A DNA stretch of 43,813 nt from Candidatus Gastranaerophilales bacterium (GCA_944325875.1 CALVBU010000017.1:1-43813); one strand, 5' to 3'; counted from the stretch's first letter, positions 25,758 through 34,721 are shown. Made by a program: numbers and translations. The notes: generated by a model from the letters alone, not told the origin.

Positions 25758-26298
25758 AATTTTCAAATATTTTATGCCCATACTCAGATAAAATTGCCTC
25801 AGGATGAAATTGAACTCCATATATAGGAAGAGTTTTATGTTCAAGTGCCATAATAATATTATCAGAAGTCTTTGCTGTTTCAAGAAGAGAATCAGGCAGA
25901 TTATCAACCATCAAAGAATGATATCTGGTTACATTAAACCTTTCAGGAATCCCCTCAAATAACTTTGATTTTTTATGCACAATTTCAGAAACTTTTCCAT
26001 GGAAAGGCTCTTTAGATTTAACAACCTCTCCTCCAAAAAATTGTGCAATACATTGATGCCCAAGACAAACTCCTAGGATTTTTTTAGTCTTATGGAATTC
26101 CTCTATAACTTTCATAGAAACTCCAGCTGTATTAGGATTTCCTGCGCCTGGGGAAATAATAATACTATCAAAATCCATCTTCTTGAGCTCATCTACACTA
26201 ACCTTATCATTTTCAAATACAACAGGCGATGTCCCAAGTTCGCGTAAATATTGCACGATATTATATGTAAAAGAATCATAATTATCAATTAAAATCAT
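25744..26298 (-). CDS. pabA: Aminodeoxychorismate/anthranilate synthase glutaminase subunit
   Basis: A 184-residue class I glutamine amidotransferase that supplies ammonia to chorismate-using synthases. It starts MILIDNYDSFTYN, has the nucleophile Cys78 in GVCLGHQ, and the His-Glu pair in VQFHPEAIL near the C-terminus. The start codon overlaps the stop of the pabB-type gene by four bases (ATGA), so it is the second gene of a p-aminobenzoate operon. As in many bacteria with one copy, it could also serve tryptophan synthesis; no trp genes are nearby. Confidence 0.93.
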   Translation of the reverse strand: MILIDNYDSFTYNIVQYLRELGTSPVVFENDKVSVDELKKMDFDSIIISPGAGNPNTAGVSMKVIEEFHKTKKILGVCLGHQCIAQFFGGEVVKSKEPFHGKVSEIVHKKSKLFEGIPERFNVTRYHSLMVDNLPDSLLETAKTSDNIIMALEHKTLPIYGVQFHPEAILSEYGHKIFENFISI

Positions 26299-27938
26299 AA
26301 TACAACCTTTTTTATTCCTCGGACAGAATTTATGCAATAAATATTTTGTGCATTTAATAAATCCTGTCTATATAAAACCCTTTCTTCGCAAACATAACTA
26401 TCCAAAAGATTTTGACGCAAAACACCGTTTAATAATCCACAACGTAAAGGCGGAGTATAAAATTTTCCATCAATTTCAAGAATAATATTAGTTCGTGCCC
26501 CTTCACACAACTCACCTCGTTCATTAAAGAAAATTTCATCATAGACTTCTTCTTTTTTTATCTTTGAATAACTTTCCTCATACCAAGGTTTAAAAGTGGT
26601 TTTATATTTTAAAAATTCATTTTTACTGTCTAAAATTAAATCAGAAACTTTTATCTGATTAACAACAGTACGCTGATAAGCACTATATTGGATATCATAA
26701 CTTCCGTCTTTATGAAGCAGAATACGCATAATGCCATCTTGTTCAGGCTCAATATTATAAAGCTCTTGATTAAACTTAAACCCGAAATGTTCAGCTCCAT
26801 CTTTGAGTCTTTTAAAATGCTCATTTCTAAGAAACATCGACTTATTTTTCACCTTTATAGTCTCAACAAGACTAAATTCGTGTTTCAAAACTTTAGCCTT
26901 AGTGAAAGTTTCTTCCCATTCATCTTTAATATCAGAATCCCACACAACAGCACCACCTACTCTATACTTGTAAGACTCCTCACCCGCACTTTTCTGTAGA
27001 ATTCTAATAGGTACACTAAAAACAGCTTCATTAGGAGCTAAAAATCCAATAGCTCCACAATAGACATTTCTTTTACCTGCTTCAATTCTATCAATAATAT
27101 TCATCGTACTTACTTTAGGTGCACCTGTAATAGACCCGCAAGGAAAAATCGCTTTAAAAATATCTAAAAGAGTTGTCCCTTCAAGCATATCAGCTTCAAT
27201 TTGAGAAGTCATTTGGTGGAGTGTTTTATGCGTTTCAATTTCAAAAAGTTTTGAAACCTTAACGCTTCCTGTTTTAGCAATTCTACCAAGATCATTCCTT
27301 AACAAATCAACAATCATAACATTTTCGGCACGATTTTTTATATCATTTTTAAGGAAATCTATATTTGCAACATCCTTCTCATAATTTTCTCCGCGCTTAA
27401 TCGTCCCTTTCATAGGTTTTGTAATTATATGATCCTCATCAAGCTTAAAAAACAATTCCGGAGAAAACGATAATACAGTATCATACTCATTATTAAAAAA
27501 TGCATTGTATGGAGTTTTCTGCTTTTGCAAAAGGAAATTATACAAATCAATAGGATTCCCTATAGCATTAACTTTCCAATCATAAGTATAATTTACCTCA
27601 TAAGTATTTCCATTTAGAATTTCCTCTTTTATTTCCGATAAAGCTTTTTCATAATCAAAAAAAGTCAAATCGGGAGAAGCTTCAATATTAACTACACTAT
27701 TTTTATTTGGTCTAAATTCTTCATACTTGTCGAAAACTTCAAAATATAAAATCGGCAACTCTGAGTCCACAACTTTTCCAAGAAAAACATCCTTAGCCTC
27801 ATAACGAACATATCCCACCAGATAAAACTTTTTACGAAGCTGCTCAATCTCATCAAAACATTTATATAATTCCTGACCATTAAATGCTTTAAGAACTTTA
27901 AGCGGATTATTAAACAATTTGTCCGAATAAATTATCAT
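26295..27938 (-). CDS. pabBC: Fused aminodeoxychorismate synthase/lyase (PabB-PabC)
   Basis: A 547-residue fusion. Residues about 80-355 are the chorismate-using PabB domain: GTIKRG, VDLLRNDLGRIAKTGSV, then the PCGSITGAPK signature, which holds the catalytic Lys. Residues from about 365 form a class IV aminotransferase-fold lyase (PabC): KNKSMFLRNEH, FFNERGELCEGARTNI, and RCGLLNGVLRQ. Together with PabA it should turn chorismate into p-aminobenzoate for folate. The N-terminus is shorter than in stand-alone PabB. It overlaps pabA by four bases. TAGAAT is seven bases before the ATG and no Shine-Dalgarno is seen. Confidence 0.93.
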   Translation of the reverse strand: MIIYSDKLFNNPLKVLKAFNGQELYKCFDEIEQLRKKFYLVGYVRYEAKDVFLGKVVDSELPILYFEVFDKYEEFRPNKNSVVNIEASPDLTFFDYEKALSEIKEEILNGNTYEVNYTYDWKVNAIGNPIDLYNFLLQKQKTPYNAFFNNEYDTVLSFSPELFFKLDEDHIITKPMKGTIKRGENYEKDVANIDFLKNDIKNRAENVMIVDLLRNDLGRIAKTGSVKVSKLFEIETHKTLHQMTSQIEADMLEGTTLLDIFKAIFPCGSITGAPKVSTMNIIDRIEAGKRNVYCGAIGFLAPNEAVFSVPIRILQKSAGEESYKYRVGGAVVWDSDIKDEWEETFTKAKVLKHEFSLVETIKVKNKSMFLRNEHFKRLKDGAEHFGFKFNQELYNIEPEQDGIMRILLHKDGSYDIQYSAYQRTVVNQIKVSDLILDSKNEFLKYKTTFKPWYEESYSKIKKEEVYDEIFFNERGELCEGARTNIILEIDGKFYTPPLRCGLLNGVLRQNLLDSYVCEERVLYRQDLLNAQNIYCINSVRGIKKVVL

Positions 27939-28042
27939 AAAAAGTATTCTATAACAAAAATTAAAAATAATGAAAATATTTACAAAATATTGAATAGCTC
28001 ACAATTTCATGATAAATTACTGCTGTAAAGATGAGGGAAAAT

Positions 28043-28459
28043 ATGAAAAAATTTTTATTTTTAATTTGTATGATTACTATTGCTATGCCTGCATTTGCAG
28101 ATAACAGTGATGCAATACAATATATGAATCAATCTCAAGGATTTTCAGGATTTAATCGTTCTTTGCCACAATCAGGTTCTTTTAAAAATTTAGAAAAAAA
28201 TACTAAATTCACAGCACCTGAAACTGAAGAAGATGACGAGTTTTCACACTACGACAAAGACGGATACCGAATAGAAGATGACGAAGCTCCGGTAAAAACT
28301 GAGAAAAAAGTCATTAAATCTTTGAAAGATTCAAATGGACAAGTTAAAACTCCTCAAAGTACCCCTATGACTTATGATAAATTTCCACAAAATTATGGCA
28401 ACGGAGACTCAATGATGATGCAAAATATGATGATGCCTATGGGAAATATGATGTTTTAA
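28043..28459 (+). CDS. Small secreted acidic protein with a methionine-rich tail
   Basis: A 138-residue exported protein: signal peptide MKKFLFLICMITIAMPAFA. The mature part is acidic and unstructured-looking (ETEEDDEFSHYDKDG). The end is strikingly methionine-rich, DSMMMQNMMMPMGNMMF. Methionine clusters can bind copper(I) or form sticky helices; which applies here is unknown. I chose the second ATG because GAGGGAAA fits it and the signal peptide starts there. It is the first gene of a likely operon with the TonB-C protein 20 bases on. Confidence 0.75.
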   Translation: MKKFLFLICMITIAMPAFADNSDAIQYMNQSQGFSGFNRSLPQSGSFKNLEKNTKFTAPETEEDDEFSHYDKDGYRIEDDEAPVKTEKKVIKSLKDSNGQVKTPQSTPMTYDKFPQNYGNGDSMMMQNMMMPMGNMMF

Positions 28460-28478
28460 TTAAAAATAAGGAAGAGTT

Positions 28479-29186
28479 ATGTTTAAAAGATTTATAAACA
28501 CAATTTTAATAATATCAGTAATCCTAACATTTGGATTAAAAGCTTCAGCAGAGCAGTGGGTTTCTTCCAATAATAATCTTGGAAACGTAATATACGTAGA
28601 TACGGACAGCATACAGCAAAAAGATAATCGTATTTTTTACAACGTAAAATATTACGAAGAAAAAATTAATAACGACAGTAAAGTTCTTGTAATGTCAGAA
28701 GGAAATCATCCTTTTGTGATTGGAGATCCTGTAGCATATAAAAATATATACTTTATGAAAAGTATACAAAGCGTTAATGATAGAGTAATGAATTACGTCA
28801 AATATAATTCCATTCCGGAAGTTCAACCAGGAAGTGACTTAGACAGTATTCCTGTAAACTTGGATCCTTATGCTAAAAACGTAATTGCAAAAATAAAAAG
28901 TAATTTAAAATACAAAAGGAAATATAGAAATAGCTCAGCAAGAGCCATGATAAAAATTAATCAAAACGGCGAACTAAAAAAAGTTCACGTCTATGAATCG
29001 TCAGGCAATAAAAAATTAGATATGGCACTAAACAATGCAATAGAAGCATCTGCACCATTTGATCCGCTACCAGAAGAATATAATAAAACTTATGCGATTC
29101 TTTGGATAGACGTTAATTATGGCAAAGACAAATCAGTTATATTGCTAAATTCAATAATTTCACTCGGGAAAATGATACTTAGATAA
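28479..29186 (+). CDS. Secreted TonB C-terminal-domain protein
   Basis: A 235-residue protein with a signal peptide or N-terminal anchor (residues 1-24). After about 110 residues of beta-rich sequence it has a TonB C-terminal-like fold at about 130-220: KIKSNLKYKRKYR, ARAMIKINQNGELKKVHVYESSGN, LDMALNNAIEASAPFDPLP. Full-length TonB has a Pro-rich spanning region that is absent here, so it may be an energiser-independent relative or an envelope structural protein. It follows the Met-rich secreted gene closely (19 bases). Confidence 0.82.
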   Translation: MFKRFINTILIISVILTFGLKASAEQWVSSNNNLGNVIYVDTDSIQQKDNRIFYNVKYYEEKINNDSKVLVMSEGNHPFVIGDPVAYKNIYFMKSIQSVNDRVMNYVKYNSIPEVQPGSDLDSIPVNLDPYAKNVIAKIKSNLKYKRKYRNSSARAMIKINQNGELKKVHVYESSGNKKLDMALNNAIEASAPFDPLPEEYNKTYAILWIDVNYGKDKSVILLNSIISLGKMILR

Positions 29187-29196
29187 AAGGTTTTTA

Positions 29197-29442
29197 ATGA
29201 ATAACACAATAACAGCGACTCCCAAACAAATAAACTGGCAAAGACGGAAACAACTTGTAAGTTGGTCCGGATATGCAGCTTTAGGATTAGGAACAGTATG
29301 TGGATTAACTGGATTAAAAAGTGTCAAAATCCCACAAAAAAGAAATATTCATAAAATCTCAGCATATCTTGCAGGAATAACATCATTCTTACATTTGGGA
29401 TATGTAAAAGGTTGGGATAAAATCTTTAGTAAAAACAAATAA
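29197..29442 (+). CDS. Small membrane protein
   Basis: An 81-residue basic protein with two likely membrane segments (SGYAALGLGTVCGLTGL and the ISAYLAGITSFLHLGY region) joined by a Lys/Arg-rich loop. No family is recognised. It begins 11 bases after the TonB-C gene, so it is the third gene of that operon; the MFS exporter gene starts 43 bases further on and may belong too. Confidence 0.65.
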   Translation: MNNTITATPKQINWQRRKQLVSWSGYAALGLGTVCGLTGLKSVKIPQKRNIHKISAYLAGITSFLHLGYVKGWDKIFSKNK

Positions 29443-29484
29443 ATATTTATTAATTAAAACAAAATAAAATAAACGGTAAAGACA

Positions 29485-31044
29485 ATGGCAGAAAATATAA
29501 TAGCTCAAGAAGAAGAATGGCGCCCCTCAATTAATCCTTGGATAATGATTACACCAGTTATGCTTGCGATTTTTATGTTCGTATTGGACGAAACAATTTC
29601 CAACGTAGCACTAACATATATTGCAGGTTCAATGTCCGTAAGTTTAAATGAATCGACTTGGGTGCTTACAAGTTACTTAATCGCGAGCGGGATTGCGATA
29701 CCTCTTGTTGCATCAGCTTCAAAACTTTTTGGAAGAAAAAATTATTTCATGATTTGCTTGATGGTATTTACATTTTCGTCATTTCTTTGTGCTGTATCTA
29801 AATCAATGATAATGATAGTTTTAGCCAGATTTTTACAAGGACTTGGCGGGGGAGGACTTTTACCATTGGGACAATCAATAATGCTGGAAAGTTTCCCTAA
29901 AAAAGACCGTCCAAAATCAATGGCAATCTTTGGTATTGCAGTAATTTTTGCACCATTAATCGGACCGGTCCTTGGCGGATGGATTACTGAAAACTGGTCT
30001 TGGCCTTGGATTTATTTAATCAATGTACCGTTGGGTTTTTTATGCTTATATCTTTCTAAAAATTTGCTGGAAGATCCACCTTATGCAAAAAAACAAAAAA
30101 ATGTTCATTTTGATTATAAAGGAATGATGTTTCTTTCAGGCTGGTTAATATGTTTGCAAATAGTACTCGACAAAGGAAATGATGCAGACTGGTTCGGAGC
30201 TGCTTGGATTTGCTGGTTGAGTGCAATATCTTTAACATTTGCAATCCTATTTTTTGTATCTCAAGCTAAAGGCAAAGAACCTCTTATAGATTTGAGCGTA
30301 TTAAAAGACAGAACATACTTTTTCGGAACTCTTGTTCAGGTAATTTTGATGGGAGTATTTTTATCGTCAGCGGCGCTTTTGCCATCAATGCTGCAAAATT
30401 TATTAGGATACACCGCATACTTAAGCGGACTTTCAATGGGTTCAAGAGGGGTCGGAAGTTTTATCGGTGTTGCATTGTATTTAACTTTATCTAAAAAATT
30501 AGGCGACAGACGTATCGTTATGATAGGTTTAATTCTTCTTGGATTTGGAAGCGTATTCTTTGGCGACATAAACTTACAAATAAATCTTTCTACTATTGCA
30601 GTACCAAATATTCTATACGGCTCAGGACTGTTCCTTGCTTTAACTCCACTTATACCGCTTTCGTTTTCTACAATTAAAAACGAAAATATGACTAACGCAA
30701 CAGGACTTCAAAATTTAGTTAAAAATATCGGTGGTGCTATCGGGACTTCTATTGGTACAACTATGGTAGCAAGATTTGCACAAGCTCACCAACACCTTAT
30801 GACAAACCATTTGCATGATACAAGTAATGTCTATGTTGAACGCATAGGAGAACTTTCTGGTGCATTTTCACAAATTGCAGATTCTATGACAGCTCATACT
30901 ATGGCGCAAGGGCAAATTTACTCACAACTAATACAACAAGCACATCTTTGGGGATACATTGACACATTCCGCTGGTTTGCATTTGCAACTTTTATGCTTA
31001 TACCAATGCTTGCATTTATCAAAAAGCCTAAACTTTTAAAATAA
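29485..31044 (+). CDS. MFS drug exporter, DHA2 family (second copy)
   Basis: A 519-residue 14-helix proton-coupled exporter, a paralogue of the gene at 6210. Shared landmarks are WVLTSYLIASGIAIP in the helix 2 region, ARFLQGLGGGGLLPLGQ in the helix 4 region, GGWITENWSWPWIYLINVPLG, and the LLGYTAYLSGLSMG repeat half. The N-terminus is a short acidic cytoplasmic tail. No membrane-fusion or outer-membrane partner is adjacent, though the preceding operon carries envelope genes including a TonB-C protein. Substrate unknown. Confidence 0.9.
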   Translation: MAENIIAQEEEWRPSINPWIMITPVMLAIFMFVLDETISNVALTYIAGSMSVSLNESTWVLTSYLIASGIAIPLVASASKLFGRKNYFMICLMVFTFSSFLCAVSKSMIMIVLARFLQGLGGGGLLPLGQSIMLESFPKKDRPKSMAIFGIAVIFAPLIGPVLGGWITENWSWPWIYLINVPLGFLCLYLSKNLLEDPPYAKKQKNVHFDYKGMMFLSGWLICLQIVLDKGNDADWFGAAWICWLSAISLTFAILFFVSQAKGKEPLIDLSVLKDRTYFFGTLVQVILMGVFLSSAALLPSMLQNLLGYTAYLSGLSMGSRGVGSFIGVALYLTLSKKLGDRRIVMIGLILLGFGSVFFGDINLQINLSTIAVPNILYGSGLFLALTPLIPLSFSTIKNENMTNATGLQNLVKNIGGAIGTSIGTTMVARFAQAHQHLMTNHLHDTSNVYVERIGELSGAFSQIADSMTAHTMAQGQIYSQLIQQAHLWGYIDTFRWFAFATFMLIPMLAFIKKPKLLK

Positions 31045-31052
31045 AAACTGTC

Positions 31053-31220
31053 CTAATCTTTTTTTAAATTATGCAATGCATAATCGATACATTGCACGAT
31101 AAATTCATTACGACTTATATCAGTCTGCATAGAGAGCTCGTCAATTTTTTTGAGCATATCGACATCAAGTCTTATGCTTATGACTGTTTTTTCTTGTTTT
31201 ATAGGCTTAAACTCGTTCAT
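31053..31220 (-). CDS. Ribbon-helix-helix regulator, 55 residues
   Basis: A small gene on the minus strand. It begins MNEFKPIKQEKTVISIRLD; the strand TVISIRLD is the DNA-contacting ribbon. Next come helix MLKKIDELSMQTD and helix SRNEFIVQCIDYALHNL, with the turn ISRN that is standard in CopG/Arc/MetJ-type proteins. A ribosome binding site AAAGGAT lies six bases before the ATG. It is convergent with the exporter gene and divergent from the third pseudopilin, across an inverted repeat that looks like an operator. It likely represses itself, the pseudopilin or both. Confidence 0.82.
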   Translation of the reverse strand: MNEFKPIKQEKTVISIRLDVDMLKKIDELSMQTDISRNEFIVQCIDYALHNLKKD

Positions 31221-31273
31221 TACAATCCTTTTTGTTTATTGTATTCAAAGTAAGATTAATAATATATATTCAA

Positions 31274-31310
31274 AAATACATTACAAAATGTATTTATTTT
31301 TTAAATACAA
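31274..31310. promoter_or_regulatory. Inverted-repeat operator candidate for the RHH protein
   Basis: AAATACAT and ATGTATTT are perfect eight-base arms separated by TACAAA (31274-31295). A half site AAATACAA follows at 31303-31310. It lies in the divergent region between the RHH gene and the third pseudopilin. Confidence 0.5.
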
Positions 31311-31343
31311 TAGACTAATATAAGACTAAAGGAGACATAAAAA

Positions 31344-32018
31344 ATGAAAGCATTCACATTAGCAGAAGTCTTAATAACACTAGGAATAATTGGAATAGTT
31401 GCAGCAATAACACTACCGACCTTGATTTCTCAAAAACAAACTAAAGAGTTACAAGTTGGCTTAGAAAAAGGCTATTCACTAATAAGCCAAGTTTTGCAAA
31501 TGATGGAATATGGAGAAGGTCAAAAAATAACACCCTCTGAATATGCAATACATAAATTTGCACCTAGCTTTAATAAATACTTAGTTGCAGCAAAAGCCTG
31601 CCCAAATAATAATTGCTTAATTCTTAGAGAAGATGAAAGTAATGAAGATGGTTCATTCGCAGGATATGATTTTGGGAACTATAAAACATATAACAAAAAA
31701 GCCAACATAGAGGGCTCCTTAATGGATAACGGACAATTTATGCTAAGAAATGGAATGTGTATATACATAGAAAATGAATCTACTACATATATTTCTATAG
31801 ACATAAATGGTATGTACAAAGGTCCAAATAGATGGGGACATGACTTATTCACATTTCAATTAATGAATACCGGCAAACTTCTTCCAATGGGTGCAAATGG
31901 AACAACACACTTAGCTACAACATACTGTTCAGAAACAAGCACTAATAAACGTAACGGCATAGGCTGTACTTATAAAGCTCTAACCGATAAAGACTATTTC
32001 AAAAACCTGCCTAAATAA
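31344..32018 (+). CDS. Type IV pseudopilin-like secreted protein (third of three)
   Basis: A 224-residue protein with the shortest possible prepilin leader, MKA, then FTLAEVLITLGIIGIVAAITLP. Mature residue 1 would be Phe and residue 5 Glu. The head has several Cys (CPNNNC, C near 135, GIGC near the end) but lacks the shared WVIYNENMDYL tail of the other two, ending instead in a short basic segment. It has a strong ribosome binding site (AAAGGAGA). It is divergent from the RHH regulator with an inverted repeat between, and 38 bases upstream of adenine deaminase. Confidence 0.85.
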   Translation: MKAFTLAEVLITLGIIGIVAAITLPTLISQKQTKELQVGLEKGYSLISQVLQMMEYGEGQKITPSEYAIHKFAPSFNKYLVAAKACPNNNCLILREDESNEDGSFAGYDFGNYKTYNKKANIEGSLMDNGQFMLRNGMCIYIENESTTYISIDINGMYKGPNRWGHDLFTFQLMNTGKLLPMGANGTTHLATTYCSETSTNKRNGIGCTYKALTDKDYFKNLPK

Positions 32019-32021
32019 TAA

Positions 32022-32047
32022 TTTCGTGATATTATAAATTCACGAAA
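32022..32047 (+). promoter_or_regulatory. Inverted repeat over the ade promoter
   Basis: TTTCGTGA and TCACGAAA are perfect eight-base arms separated by ten bases that contain TATTAT. TGATATTAT reads as an extended -10, so a protein on the repeat would cover the promoter. The right arm ends nine bases before the ATG. Confidence 0.5.
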
Positions 32048-32056
32048 GGCAAGAGA

Positions 32057-33775
32057 ATGAAAAATATTGAAAGAATTATACGAGTAAGCAAAGGTGAAAA
32101 TCTAGCTGATTTAGTTATCAAAAATGCTAAATTAGTAAACGTTTTATCAGAAGAAATTTACGACACAGATATTGCAATTATAGACGGAAAAATTGCCGGA
32201 ATTTCTAAAGGTTATAAAGGTAAAGAAGAAATAGATGTAAAAGGAGCTTATGTAACACCATCATTTATAGATGGTCACGTGCATCTTGAAAGCTCAATGC
32301 TTATGCCATCAGAATTTGCAAAACTCGTCCTTGCCTCAGGTACAACAACAGTAATTGCAGACCCGCATGAAATTTCCAATGTAATGGGACTTCAAGGAAT
32401 AAGTTTTATGAGAGAAGCTACAAAAAATCTTCCGCTCGATGTCTATATGATGCTTCCATCTTGCGTTCCTGCAACTGATTTGGAAACTTCAGGGGTTGAA
32501 TTAAACAGTTATGACTTAGCACTTCTCATTGATGCTCCTTGGGTTCTCGGAATTGCAGAAATGATGAATTTCCCTGGAGTAATAAATTGTGATAACAGTG
32601 TATTGAGTAAAATTCAACTCGGATTAGATAAAAATAAGAGAATAGACGGTCATGCTCCACACTTATGCGGAAAAGGATTAGACGCATATATCGCAGCCGG
32701 CGTAACTTCAGATCACGAATGCACGACTCCTGAAGAAGCTATTGAAAAACTGCGTTTAGGAATGAATTTAATGATTAGAGAAGCAACAGGAGCAAGGGAT
32801 TTAGAACCATTAATTCCTGTATTAAAGAAATACAACACCAGAAAATGTATGTTTGTAACTGACGACAGACACCCTAAACATCTAGGCAAACATATTTCGA
32901 GAATGGTAAAAAAAGCTGTACGTTTGGGTGTTGATCCTATTAAAGCAATACAAATGGCAAGTATAAATACAGCTGAATATTTTAAACTCTACAACGTAGG
33001 AGCAATTGCTCCAGGGTATAATGCAGATATAGCTGTATTTGAAAACTTAGAAACTTTTGAGCCAAAAATGGTATTCAAAAACGGTCAACTAATTGCTAAA
33101 GACGGAAAAATCACCATCGATATGACAGAATTAAAACCTCCTGCATTAAGAGGTTCTGTCAACATAAAATATTTATATAAAGAAGATTTGCAAATAAAAA
33201 TTCCTGAAAACAAAGATAAAATAAAAGTAATTAATGTAATACCAAAACAGTTGATTACAAAACTTTCAATAGAACCTGCCAAAAATCAAAACGGATATGC
33301 AGTTTCTGACCCAGCAAATGACATTTTAAAAATTGCAGTAATAGAAAGACATAAAGCTACAGGAAACATCGGGCTGGGGTTTGTAAAAGGTTTTGGATTA
33401 AAATCAGGAGCTATCGCCTCAACAGTTGCTCACGACAGCCATAATATGATTGTAATAGGTACAAACGATGATGATATGTATTATGCAGCAGTAGAGCTTG
33501 TTAAATCTCAAGGTGGTAAAATTATTGTTGAAAATGGCAAAACGCTTGCACATTTACCATTACCATTTGCAGGATTAATGTCTGATAAGCCTGCCGATGA
33601 AGTTATGGCAAAAATTTCAGAACTGGAAAAAGCATCTGAAAAAATCGGATGCAAAATTGCTGATCCATTCATGAGTATGGCATTCTTGTCACTTTCAGTA
33701 ATACCTGAAATTAAAATTACAGATAAAGGCTTAATCGATGTAAATAAATTTGAGGTTACAAATTTATTTGAATAA
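32057..33775 (+). CDS. ade: Adenine deaminase
   Basis: A 572-residue amidohydrolase that converts adenine to hypoxanthine and ammonia in purine salvage. Metal-site motifs are DGHVHLESSM at about 72-81, IADPHEIS, DGHAPHLCGKGL, and TDDRHPKHLGKH near 275. The long C-terminal domain typical of Ade is present (VIERHKATGNIGLGFVKGFG, then VAHDSHNMIVIG). Length matches the family. A ribosome binding site (AAAGGCAAGAG) and an inverted repeat over the promoter precede it. With purB it is the second purine gene in the window but is separately controlled. Confidence 0.96.
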   Translation: MKNIERIIRVSKGENLADLVIKNAKLVNVLSEEIYDTDIAIIDGKIAGISKGYKGKEEIDVKGAYVTPSFIDGHVHLESSMLMPSEFAKLVLASGTTTVIADPHEISNVMGLQGISFMREATKNLPLDVYMMLPSCVPATDLETSGVELNSYDLALLIDAPWVLGIAEMMNFPGVINCDNSVLSKIQLGLDKNKRIDGHAPHLCGKGLDAYIAAGVTSDHECTTPEEAIEKLRLGMNLMIREATGARDLEPLIPVLKKYNTRKCMFVTDDRHPKHLGKHISRMVKKAVRLGVDPIKAIQMASINTAEYFKLYNVGAIAPGYNADIAVFENLETFEPKMVFKNGQLIAKDGKITIDMTELKPPALRGSVNIKYLYKEDLQIKIPENKDKIKVINVIPKQLITKLSIEPAKNQNGYAVSDPANDILKIAVIERHKATGNIGLGFVKGFGLKSGAIASTVAHDSHNMIVIGTNDDDMYYAAVELVKSQGGKIIVENGKTLAHLPLPFAGLMSDKPADEVMAKISELEKASEKIGCKIADPFMSMAFLSLSVIPEIKITDKGLIDVNKFEVTNLFE

Positions 33776-33787
33776 TAATTTATCTTA

Positions 33788-34693
33788 TTACTGTAATCGA
33801 CGTTTCAACTCATATTTAACATCAGATAAAGGTCCGTTATTCGGAGTTCTTAGTGTGTTATAGTAGTTTCTTACGTAAACAAACGGATACTTAGGAAGCC
33901 AACCGAGTTTAAAGAATATTGTAACAGTATCTGCGCCTTGAGAAAGCATCAACTCATCAATAGTCTGTTCATGAGCTGGTGAAATTGATGAGAAAATTTT
34001 TAACAAATAATCTGTAAAAGTTACACCGTAATAACCGGTTGCTGTCCCTGGCTTTGCAATGATTTCAGATATTTTAAAGTTTTCATTACCTTTGATATCT
34101 TTTATATCCTGAGGCAAAGCTAAAGTTTCACCACGTACTTGCTCGATCTCATACCATTGTCCGTTATAATTTATTCTCATAATATTCGGTTTTGGCATAT
34201 AAATATCATCAAACTTATTTTCTAAAATAGTATTACCATCTTTATCAACAATACCATATTTAAAATCTTTGCAAGTCAAAAACATTCCGCCAAATAACAA
34301 ATCTATTGAAGAATATTCTCTTGCCAAAAGTTCTTTCCCATTTTCATCATATAGGGCATATCTGTTGCCACTACCGATTTTTAAATATCTTCCTAAAACT
34401 CTTTCAGCATGATTATACTTAACAGGTACTAATTCATCACCTTGTGAATTAATCATTCCAAATTTTGATTTTCGCTGAACTATATAAGAAGACTCACCTA
34501 GTCTAATCATTTTTTTGTATTCTGGCTCAACTATGACTTTATCATCACAAGTTTTGATTCCCCAAAGCGATTCATCATTTTTAAAAAGTTTTACGCATGA
34601 ATTTACTAATGACGAATTATCAGCATTTTCTGCACTTACAAAACCGTTACCCAACAATAAAACTAAACTTATAAGCAATATAATTTTCTTCAT
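33788..34693 (-). CDS. Secreted WG-repeat protein
   Basis: A 301-residue exported protein. The signal peptide MKKIILLISLVLLLGNGFVSA is followed by degenerate WG repeats, for example LWGIKTCDDKVIVEPEYKKM, KFGMINSQGDELVPVKYNHA, and KYGIVDKDGNTILENKFDDI. These form beta-rich binding surfaces. The last 90 residues are a separate helical part. I chose ATG 34693 because an extended -10 (TGTTATTAT) ends six bases before it; an ATG two codons earlier is less likely. It is divergent from the AsmA-like gene. Ligand unknown. Confidence 0.82.
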   Translation of the reverse strand: MKKIILLISLVLLLGNGFVSAENADNSSLVNSCVKLFKNDESLWGIKTCDDKVIVEPEYKKMIRLGESSYIVQRKSKFGMINSQGDELVPVKYNHAERVLGRYLKIGSGNRYALYDENGKELLAREYSSIDLLFGGMFLTCKDFKYGIVDKDGNTILENKFDDIYMPKPNIMRINYNGQWYEIEQVRGETLALPQDIKDIKGNENFKISEIIAKPGTATGYYGVTFTDYLLKIFSSISPAHEQTIDELMLSQGADTVTIFFKLGWLPKYPFVYVRNYYNTLRTPNNGPLSDVKYELKRRLQ

Positions 34694-34721
34694 AAACATA
34701 TAATAACATAAAATTGTTTTA

